Of a stretch of 64,000 nucleotides of DNA, positions 12,901 to 24,900 are shown piece after piece. This DNA is from Beroe forskalii (taxonomy: Eukaryota; Ctenophora; Nuda; Beroida; Beroidae), in contig WFMF01000097.1 of NCBI GenBank assembly GCA_011033025.1, positions 372,001-436,000 on the forward strand, written 5' to 3'. The position numbers were made by a program, and so were the translations under genes. The notes under the pieces are model-generated. The model did no database searches. It was not told the origin of the DNA and saw only the letters and a program-made list of their open reading frames with translations. How positions within the stretch are numbered: position 1 is the stretch's first letter; each line of letters begins with the position of its first letter.

Positions 12901-15900
12901 GAAGCTTTGGCTATTACAACTACCACATGTAACTGTTAACCTATACCATCCCTAATGTTTGTGTACACGAATGTATTTGGCAGACAGCCAGGTAGATTGT
13001 GAGCAGTGTATTACGGGAGCACTCCTTCCCAGTTTGGGGCACTTGATCACACGCGCCATTTCAGGGAAAGGAGAGGGTATCACATTATGATGGTTAGGCA
13101 ACGTCATAAGTACCCATAACAATAAGACAGCACTTTGTGTCCGAGGCAACATTGTAATTTCAAACATTAAGGTGAGCGTAGTTAAACTGTTAAAGGACCA
13201 ATACACTATACTGAAGTTGCCGATTTTATTTTACTACCAGCTTCATTTCATAAAATTATGCAGATTAGTGAAAACCCGAGCTCTCTATCTGCTTTCTACA
13301 CGGAGTTACAGCGATATTAAGTGTACGTAATTTGATCATGCTGCTACGTCATAAATCACTGATTCGCGGGAAGAGGAATGTATCACGCACTGCGTAATAT
13401 CATAGTTTACATAAGAACGTAGTCGGAAATTATTGTTTGCTTGTCATTTATTTTTTCATCCTGATAATTAATATTTTTGACGGACAATAATTACATAGTT
13501 TGGAATGGATATTAACTACTAGGGATCAACTAATTAGGTAATAGTATATTTGCATTACTGATTAATAAGGTATATCAAATCAATGGAAGTGAGCAACTGA
13601 GCACATTAGCTTTATGAATAGTACCGTACAGATAGGAAATTAACTCCTACTGCTCTAGTGTTTTACTGGCTCCACTTCTAAAATCAGTTCAGAAGTCAGG
13701 TTCCTAGAGCTAGAGTATGAACACTGTAGAGTGTAGGTACTGGTCTGGAGTCCATGGAATCCACTTAGATTCATTCTTCAGAGTGTTCAATGGACATGTC
13801 AAGTTTATTGTCATTGGACTATTGAACTTATGATTTCGAATGACCCTCATTGGATTTGATCATTCACCGTTAGTTTCAATCCTATCAGATGGCTTTATAA
13901 TTACGTACTTGGGCCCATCAGAAATTTTAAATTATAGGACTTATGATGTTCATCGTGACCACCATAATCACCACCATAATCACATCAATATTAGCTGAAT
14001 TTTCTTAGCCCAGTTAGATTGCCCAGAAGATACATTGCGTTTGTTAAAGAAGTTAAAAAAGTTAGAAACATTGCAATGAAGGTTGTCAATAAATCAATTA
14101 AGCATTGTCAAGTGTCAACCCATTACTATACTTAATTGGACCAATTTTTTGGGAATTTGGGGTGTCGGATGGGCTCAATTGGACAATACTATCTATGATC
14201 ATCAGATGTTTCGACCGATCGACTCTTGGAAGTGACTAAAACCTTCAATATACAATGATACCTACAATATGAAAGACAAGATTTGCTAATTTTCACGGCC
14301 TATAATATGTATGATCCAGAAGCATTTGCTTCATTATTTTTCAAAGATGTTACCAAATTAGATAGTTAGCACAATACTAGAAACCAGTTGGTATCATCCA
14401 TAATCACTAATTTGAGTAAACAATGCACCCCTGAACCAAAACAAAACAACACAACACCCATCATAATACATTGTTTATACAGCGCTCAGAGGCGTAGCAG
14501 CACTAATTGTAATCGATAGCAGTGATTTATGACGTATCATAGCGGAATACAGAGTTACACTTTACACGCTTGTATCTCAGAAATTAGATCACATAGAGAG
14601 ATCGGATTAATCATTTAATTTTTTAAACTCGATTCTATAGTGTATTGGTCCTTTAAGACAACACATGCGACACAAAGCTTGTACAGTTTCTGGTGTTGCA
14701 GAATAAATTCACGAAAAATTAGAGAAATTGGATAAAACAACAGGTAAAATGGACGACAGCTGCGTGAATAAAGGGGCAATAGTGCATTGTTGATTGTGAG
14801 GGACACACACGCACAATGAACATTGAACACGCCCCTTTCTAGACACAAAGGCGTAACAAGGAAACAAGACAATGTGAGAGGGTGTGCACATGGACAAATC
14901 AAACACGTGCAGCCGGGCAGAGACCTCAAAGTACAGAGCAGAGGCAACTCAAGCCAGAGGTAATGAGGAATCCTGAAGCTGAGGTAACCTGAGGTAACCG
15001 TGCAGACTGCAGAGGCAACTCAAGTCAGCTCAATCTAGTCAACCGAGGAGTGCAGAATAATGCAGTGTACGAAAGTCGAAAATGAGACATCTAGAGTCCT
15101 CAGTTTTGTGGTGCATCTTTGGATAAGGTTTATCGTTCGTTGTGCGTGCATTTAACGATGAAGCTAGAGGCCGAATCGTCATCTGACACGAATAGCATGA
15201 GTCAGACAATCAAATCGATCGAAACCACGCCATTTTTGTACCCCGGCAAATGGATAGATGTCCTGCTTTCAACTGCGTATTAGATAACCCACATGATCTG
15301 TGCAGTGTGATGACCGAGAACGTGCAAAATAACCGCAAACCACTATAACTCTATTACAATGAACCTTTAAATAACCATCAACACTCTGCGAAAAGCTTTC
15401 ATCAAAGAAATCTGTAGTACAATGGTTCAGACTTCAGAATGAAAACGACAATTCTAACGAACGTTGTTTTAATAAAATCCATCAGAATATAGTTTTAATG
15501 GTGAGTGACGCACTCAGAAGGTGGCGCACTCTAATCTCACTCTAGGATGCGCACACGAGACATAGGCGGTTAGAATGTCACCATTATCACAGCACAAAGC
15601 AGTTAGTTGATGACTTTGAACCGCCTATTTTTCGCGGGCGAGGTTTAAGTTGATTTGTGAGCACCCAGCTTCTCAGGGGCAAGCTGTGAGAAATCAGGAG
15701 ACTGTAGCTTCTGAGTCCTCGAAATGGGACACGATTCCCGGAAAATAGCGCGCTTAGGATCCAGGGTTTTATCATGCTACAATGCCATTATTTTAAAACA
15801 AAAGGAAGGTTTACACACGGTCCTCTGAAACCACCTGGTAACTATTCCTAGAAACCACCTGTTAACTGTTAGTTCATCCTCTTTATTGTATGTAGGAAGT

Positions 15901-18900
15901 GTCGTGTATCCATTTGGAGCACTTTTAAGTGTGGTGGAGGTAAAACAGGTGGTGAAGTTGCCAAACAATAGATTTAAACCTGAAATTTTGTGCCCGAAAA
16001 GAAAAGTAAAACAAAAGAAAAACTGGAGTTGTGCGAATTGAATTTCAACAGAATTCAAAGGAAATGATCATATTCTCGAAAAGTTGAAAGGAGACTATTT
16101 GACCTAGGACTTGTTACTAGCCCAGATGCCATGTAACAAGATCAGCTGGGAATTGATGGCGGCGTATTAGTTTACCCATAGGTCCACTTGAAAATCATCT
16201 ATTAAAGAACAAGTTGACCGTTAACTAGCCCACGCTGATTGGTCGATGCCATGACGATTTTGGGTTTTTAATTTTTACAGGTAAGCTAATACGCCGCCAT
16301 TATTAGTTCTGGTTGATTGTAATACCTGCTGAGAGACATGTGTTTGTAATCTTCCCAATCTTAACAGAGTTCACTGTTAAGCTTCGAGTTTGCAGTCGGG
16401 GTCAGTTCCCCTTACATCACCTCCAACGGATAACCTCGGAGTGATCGAAGGGAAGTAGTAAAATGGTGGAGAGACAACACAGGGCACATAAGACGATTAG
16501 CACATGCTATTTGAAACCTACCAATCAACCTCGTGTCAATTAAATAGTCTGAACAACACAACCAGGGTACAGAATATGAAGCTCATGTTTTGATCATACC
16601 ATGACTTACTGAGCGGTAAAAGTAGAACGCAGGATAGGAAACTAAGCCACTGTTTCGACCATATCATGACTTACTGAGCGGTAAAAGAAGAACGCAGAAT
16701 AGGAAACTAAGCCACTGTTTCGACCATATCATGACTTACTGAGCGGTAAAAGAAGAACGCAGAATAGGAAACTAAGCCACTGTTTCGACCATATCATGAC
16801 TTACTGAGCGGTAAAAGAAGAACGCAGAATAGGAAACTAAGCCACTGTTTCGACCATATCATGACTTACTGAGGGGTAAAAGTAGAACGCAGAATAGGAA
16901 ACTAAGCCACTGTTTCGACCATATCATGACTTACTGAGCGGTGAAAGAAGAACGCAGAATAGGAAACTAAGCCACTGTTTCGACCATATCATGACTTACT
17001 GAGCGGTAAAAGAAGAACGCAGAATAGGAAACTAAGCCACTGTTTCGACCATATCATGACTTACTGAGCGGTAAAAGAAGAACGCAGAATAGGAAACTAA
17101 GCCACTGTTTCGACCATATCATGACTTACTGAGGGGTAAAAGTAGAACGCACTGCTGCTCGGAGTCCACATCCACAAAGAGGTAATCATTGAGGGGTGTT
17201 ACCACCACTGGCTCCTCACTAGACTCCTTCTTCTTCTTCTTCTTCCACCTAGCAGACCCTCCACGGAGACTGAATATCTTCCGCGGAGCACTACGATTAC
17301 CAGAAGACATAGTGACGAACCCGAGGGAAAGAGAGACTCTCGGGTATTAAAAGGAAGAGTACAGTGCCCATTCATCCAGAGGGGTTAGCATGTATTGGGT
17401 TACAGAGCCGGGTTATTATTAAATCATATGATAAGAAACCAGTGTGAGATGTTGTGCATGTGCCTGAGAGTGCGCATTAACATGAAACGGTCATGTGTTA
17501 CTTAGAAATGTCACTCTGTAGTTTTCAGGTCAGGTTCATGTTACTGGAAAGGAGCCAGACTAAGGTATCATCTGTTACTAACATGTTCTTTAGAACCGTT
17601 GTGATTGAATTATACGTCATCTTTTCAGCCTTTTAATCAAGGACACTGAACAGACATTACAAAACCGTTAAAACTTATAGAAAGCGTGCTACCGGTTCTC
17701 TCACTGTATCTCTCAGGATCAAATCTAAATAGGTTGGACTGAACGAAGGTTCAGATTCCAAGAAAATTGTGCTTGATGTTACTGGGGAAAATGGAAATAT
17801 CTTCGTCAGTACAGTATTCAAAATAAACGGAAATAACGACGGAGCTACAAGTGACACATGACATTCTAGTTCCACAAACAAGCGTTCTCAATGTCAAATT
17901 GGCAACTGCAATACATCTGTGTTTACAAACAGTTGGTTGTGAGTAAATTTATTGTTTATATAGGTCCCTTCATACCATAGATATCATAATGCTGGGAGGT
18001 GTAAGGATTAATTACCTCTACATCGATCATGGCACAGTTAGAACATAATTTCATGAGGCTATTTTAATAGCGTACAAACTCTACATACTTGACAATCTAT
18101 TCCAATCGAAATGCCAAGATTTCGGAAAGGGCTAAGTGAGAGACAGATTGGTATAGATTTGGGGTGGATTGGGATGGGGAGATGGGTTGTATGTAGTGTT
18201 TTCTCACCTCGTTCCCTCATCTTGTTGGCTCTGTCCTTGGCCAGCTCCAGTGCTGTGATCCATCTCTGTCTGTCGACCTCACTACGGGCCCGGAGATGAA
18301 ACACCTGGCCAGGGAGGGGTAAGTGTAGACAGTAAAATGAGACTCAGGTAAATATGAAAGTAAAAGGCGCTTAAGCTTAGCAGTTAGGTGCAATTCTAGC
18401 AACTGCTCGAGAAGAGAACATGGCAATGTGTGAATGTGGTTCTAACAAAACACACTGTTCTCTCACCTGAGCGCCCCCATTGCTGATGACGAAGTTGCAG
18501 CTGTCCTCGCTCTCCAGGGATGCTCCTGCCAGGTTGATGGTTCCTCTGCAGGTGTGTGCCATCTCCGCCTGGGACCTGAAGAGGAGATGTTTGAGAGGAG
18601 GAATGTCGAGGGTTAGTAGAGATGTAAGCAGGGAAGGGAAAGGGAATGGCTTTTGTAGGAAATCCTTATTCATACACGTAACTGATGATTCATAATTACT
18701 ACAATTATCCCCCCCCCTGATATAACGAAGCAAGTTCATACCACCACTGCCTATATCCGATATCCCCAACTTGAGGCTGGTCTAACAAAGTACTGATATC
18801 CCCCACCAGCTCATCAGAAAACTCAGAGGCACAATCAGAGAAGATATCGTCCTCTGTAGGCCTTTGGACGGCAGTGGCCCATTGGAAGACAGCTCCTGGG

Positions 18901-21900
18901 AATTCAGCTCCTTGTAAAGGAGGTCTGTGAAGGGGAGGCTCGTGGGCAGGAGTGGAATAGAGACTGGTTGAGTGGGTCCCGGTAGGGGTAGAGTGGCTTG
19001 TCAGGGGAGTGGGTTGCATAGGACTTGGGGTACGATCTGCCACATAAGTTGATCGGACTGGTGAAGAATGGAGCAGAGGACTGTTCAATGATCCAATTGA
19101 CTCAACAGCTACTGCACTACTTGACATATCAGACAGTTGACTGGTTGATATAACGCCAGCAGATGAACTAGTCGATCGACTGGTTACTGGAATGGGTAGC
19201 ACATTCCTTCTAATGTCCCCATCTGAGCTGGAAGATGTAAACCCAGCAATAGTACGAGCATTAGGAGCGTGTCCAGAGCAAGAACAAACTGATGTGTCTG
19301 GGTGACTCCTCAAACCCGAGTAACCAGAACGACTCCCTGACGAGGTGGTTGTAAAGTACCCCTCCGAAGACTCGTTGATGCTGGACGATGTGACACTGAG
19401 ATTGGAGGCACTCTCCCCATCCGGGTTACTCCGGGACACCTCATCACAAGACCCGAGGGAAGTATCATCAGCAAGGCAGCTGGAGCAGGTAGTGAGATCC
19501 CGCGTGCTAGTCCCCTGACTAACTCGCTCACCAGTGCTCGTACCCTTGCTACTACACTCCACGGAGGAAGATGAACTGTTCCCATCCTGGCTGCTACCCC
19601 GGCTCAAGTCAGGGGTGTTGGGAGCGGTGCTAGAAGAGTTGCAGGAATCAGTGCTGGGAGTAGCAGTAGTGGAGGGGTTGTTTCTGTTGTAATCCGGAGA
19701 GTTGAGCACGCTGAGAACGGCACTGCGCCGCCGCCGGATGTCCAGACACTTGTTCTTCAGTTTGGCATACATCAGGGAAGAGTTGGAGGTCATCTTATTA
19801 AGGTAATTGGCGTATTAGCTTACTCAGGGCATTCCAAGACAACGACCAACCAGTGCGCGACTTTACGGACAACTCGCGCACGGATTGTTCAATGTCATTT
19901 AAATAATGGAACTTAGAGTAAGCTAATACGCCGTCCATATAATGTTGAAAAGTGGCTTTAAAACATGAACTGCAACTTTTTCGGAGGCCAGGTATTAGGG
20001 GACCGTATTACAAATAAAATAAAAAGTGGTACCGTTGCGGCCGAAGTCAGACGAACAAAATAACAATAACAACATCTCTAATTAAAATTCGTGGGACCAC
20101 GCTAATATCACTTATTACGAAAATGTAATGAGGAAACAACTTTCAGCAGAAAGAGACACATGTTCAGTAAATTATAGAGCAGTTTATATGAAGCTGTGAC
20201 AATGCACGTAGTGAGAGCAATCATACAGAGCAACACTACTTGCAACCAAATCACAGAGAGAAACAGCAACGTATGATACCACTATATAAATCATTGTCTT
20301 GTACACAACAACAACACTATATTTTGCTATACAACGGACGTCGAACACTATTATAGAGCAGTAGCGAGGGTTAATAATGTATGCTAAGTAGTATAGTGCT
20401 ATTACACTATACACGCGGAAGAGACTCCCACTACTACTCCTTCTACTACTATACTGCAGCCATTGCAACGACAAACGCTGCGTTACGATACGTGTTCGCG
20501 AGGGAGTTATAGCTTTCTTGCGGCCAGAAATCTTAGAAATGAAAGAAGTGTGTGTCTCCTGTTATATTATTACTGCCATTAACGTAAAACATTATAAAAT
20601 GCGAGAGGTATGCCGCATATTCACCTTCTGGGCTCGCAACATTTCACAACTTGAATTATATTCCAAGAGGGATGTTACTTTCTGAAGGAAAGTAGCCACT
20701 AAATGTTTTGAGCGACGTTCCAGTCGCTAGTAGTTAAGGAATGAGAAGCGAACATGGACTGAAACACAAAAACTGGCGGTTTTGGTGTGACGCTGACCCG
20801 CAGCAACACCGCAAACCTCCATAAACCCCGAAAAATCAAACTCCAATTTGACCGCTAAACCACTTGGGAGTTTAACAAGCTGTTACAGTGGTACAATTTC
20901 AGAAATGTGCCAGCTTTCCTCAATTAAAAGGGTACTATTATTTGGATTGGGACAAAAATTACCAGAAAAATGGTAATATTTCAGAAAAGGCCCGAATTTC
21001 CCGAACAAAAATGTTACCATTACGGAAAAGAGTCGAAAATATCTAACAAAGTAACAAATATAGTACCTTTTCCCAAAAAATCAAACCCCATTTGTCAAGT
21101 TTTATATCCACTCGGGGTTTTCCGGAGTGCCCCCCCCCATTCAACAAAACCCTAACCCTAACCCTAAATCCTTGGCCCTAGCCCAACACTAACCCGAACA
21201 TAAACCCAAACCTAACCCGAACCATTTCAATTTTACGGTGGTGTTTCTGGAAACCTAGGCAAAACCTCAAGGCAGACAGCATAACTCTGACCGAAGTTAC
21301 AGAGAAATAATAAAGCGGATTTGCAGGAACTATGAACCAATGATCGCACAGCTCAAAAGTCACACATGAAACATTGAATGTTGAATTTTCATCGTTCAAA
21401 TGTCCTGTTTTCTGTATTAAAATTCTAAAATTAGGTTATGTAACGTCCACCTGGGTGTATGGAAATGAAGCACCAACAAATTTTTGGGTCAATGGGTGCA
21501 ATTCTTGAGCGCAATGTGAAGAAGATTGATCCACTAGGATAGCATTTGAGACAATCTAGGGTTGTGTTGATGCAAAAACCCCATAATATTTTGATTGAGT
21601 GCTCTGAAATGGCGCAAGCTTCAACTGAGTTAGATCCATGATTGTGTAATCTAAGTTTGATAAACCAACATTTCACACAACTCCGCTCAAACGTCAAACG
21701 ATCAAGACAAAACCACGTACTACACCAATTGTCTACATTTGGCCTTAGTCATCAATCATATTATATGGAACTCCATATAAAATGGCATGTTGAGTTCTAT
21801 CAAGGACTTACGTAGCTCTATAACACACAAGTTTCATCAGACCTACCACTTTGGGATCGTATCACGATTCACGATGGTCGATGACGTGAAGTTGCCAAGC

Positions 21901-24900
21901 CATGAATCTGAAGTTCTGATTTTGGCGAGTCTATACGACATTCAGCAATAAGGAAAACGATTAAAAATCAGGTACCATAGCCCTTGTTCAATCCGTTGAA
22001 ATTAAAATCTGACAGTTTTTCCGCTTAAACGACGTTATTTCTACAAAATTAACAAATAAAATCGCGTGACTATACTGATTGCCTGCAGCGATTGGCACCA
22101 TAAAACGTTAACTTTTTCGCGCGCGCCTGTCAAGTACATGAGTCCGCGAAACTTGGCCCAAAATTGTCACAAAGTTTCCGATCTGTGCGTCAAGCGTCAC
22201 TACTCACTCATATATGTTAATTGTTACGGGATGTGAATAGCTAACTATTAAAATCTTGAGTGACAACGCCAGATAGTTTCAAATCATCGGACTGGTCCCA
22301 ATTTTCTGTTCAATGCATAAAAAACGTTTTGCATCATGTACTCAGAGGGTAGTACGACATTTCGTCTCCTTGTCCGAACCCTAACCATAACCACAGTATT
22401 TGCTCAGAGTTGAAATATTACGACACTAATGTCAAAGTGTCGTGAGATGAAATGATGAGATGTGCGACAAAATGTTCTTCTCCCCGCTCAGATCTATTTA
22501 TATGCTGTAATCCCTCGTCTCCAGATTACACGGAGAAAGAAAACCCGTAAGACAGAATCCGCTACGCAAGATTTTATTTCAAATAGATGACTTGGTGCAA
22601 CACGTCTGCATTTATATTATGGTTGCGGATAGGATAAAATCGTTCGATTCATCCAGCGGAAGGTTTGCATTTTTCTTACTCTCATGTGTAAGCATATGCC
22701 ATATAACCGCTATAGTATTTGTTTAGAAAGAAACCGTGTTTTGGATGCCACAGGAGTGTTGCTTAGTACACGCTATAAGGGCGGGGCTACTAACACAGTG
22801 GTATTCACATACCAGGATTGGGCATGGTAGCTTAGGAAGTACACAAGTGTGAGCACTGCCGCGCAGCACATCACATGCGTATGTATGTGTGATAGCTGTA
22901 ATAATAATAATGATGATAATAACACTCTAACTAGAATATTCTGTCATCGGCTATCAGGAACCTGGAAAAGAGAAAGATAGTTATATTTCATATGTACGGG
23001 AAGACAGAAGTGCTATTTTAGTGTGTGTAAGAGGGAATAAGTATCCGGTACTGTGATAATGTGCGCTGTGGCTTCGTACACATAGAATGAATAGAACTTA
23101 AGCAATATCCACCCTGACTGCTCTCATACAATAAACTGCATACTTAGAAGGTGTAACTTAAAAGGTGTAAATTCAACCTCGCAAAAGTAAAATATCATAC
23201 TTGAAATAATCACGAGACACAACAATCTAACCTCAATAGCCACCTATTCAGACTTTCAGACTAAAATCGACATAAGGCCCAAGTTATGTGAATACTGTTG
23301 TGAAATATCCAATCAATATCCAAATGTAATTTTCAATGATGGCAATATGAACTTACAATGATTTCTTTTTGAAAAATATCAATGAACAAGGCATTCCATT
23401 TCAAACAAACCTGAATGTAGTTTATCAGTATTTGAATAAAAAATCCAATTCGATCAATGTAATCAATGTGTTATCAATAACAACTGTGACCTCCAAACAC
23501 TGGAATATACTCTATTTTCTGCTCAGATGAGACAGCCGTGAACATATTACATACTTGAAGACTGCAACTAATGTAACAACAATGCAACGCTATGTTCGGA
23601 TAAAGGCCGGAAATAAAACTAAATCGACCAGTTTTATAGTAAGGGATTGACCCGTAACCCCCTGTGAACTAAATCCTCCCAAAGATGTTAGAACGTTTTT
23701 CGGTAGTTCATAGGTCATAGAAACCCCCTAAGAAAGTTATCCAAAAAATTCCTTGGGGAACCTTGATTTTTTACCCCTTTTTTACCCGCGCATGGGTTAA
23801 AACTTTGAATGGCGATATCTCGGCTTCCTTTTGAGATACGGAGCTCAACAACCACACTAAAATATGCGCAATGGTCACATTTGGTTGGGCGGGTCATGGT
23901 CCCAGGTCGATATTTTGAACCGTTTTCGAGATAATCGCCAAAAAAACCTTTTTCGCTATGCGCAAAGGGGTAAAAAGTGGTCCCGGTAAATACAGCTGTA
24001 CTGTGGGTAAATTGGCACTAATTATGATCATAGACATGTCTATCAGTTGTTCATAGCCTGAAGTAACACCAAAATAAAGTTATCCGAAAAACTTCCATAA
24101 TAAAACCCCCTTTTCACCCCTTTTTCAAACCCCCGCGTAAGCCAAATTTTTAATTTGGGATATTTTGACTTTCAATTGAGATATCTACAGAGGTCAACAA
24201 CCACTCTAAAATGTCTAGAATGAGCACATTTGGTGGGGTAGAACAAGGTTGCAAGTTTCTATCTCATATCTCATATCGATTTGATGGAATTTAGAAATTT
24301 TTTACCAAATTCAGGGGGCTAAACGTATGAAAGAGGTCAAAATACGTCTAAGGTGAGTCATCATTTTGATATATAATGACCATTTCTGATTGACCATTCG
24401 TGGTATTCAGGTAGAATTTTAGAGCTGGCCATACCATAAAGCAAATCCACATAAAAACCCACATGGAGCAAACCCACCCATAAAGTAAACTACAAAATAT
24501 TTTGGATGAAAATTCTGTGAAAGATGTACAGTAATCATGGAAAGTATGGATACTCTAAATGAGACCATTCATGATAATGACACTTCAATATTTTTGACCT
24601 GGGCCAAACAAACACTGTTGAAATGAAAATACAAATACAAGTTCCACTTGCATTTTAGGAAGATGTTGTCCCAACATATATGGTTTTTCAGATTGGATTC
24701 ATTCCTTCCTGTAGAGAGCCATGCTCAAATATTATTCTGCCAAACGTACTGGCCAGGAAAGATGGGGGTTTCTACGGAATTTAATGTCAATCAGACAATG
24801 CATAGATGGCCTTAAAGCATCAATTTCGTGCTCTTGCCTCAATAATGTATTCAACATAACTTGTCCATTCATGATTTCGCATTGCAAGCAATTGTCAACT

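Noticed and set aside
16591..17153. CRISPR-like array
   Set aside because: The 65-bp units are continuous tandem repeats without unique spacers, in a eukaryotic intron.
21145..21180. ccctaa repeats suggesting telomeric DNA
   Set aside because: Only three to four units, with genes on both sides; a small interstitial tract or part of a dispersed repeat.
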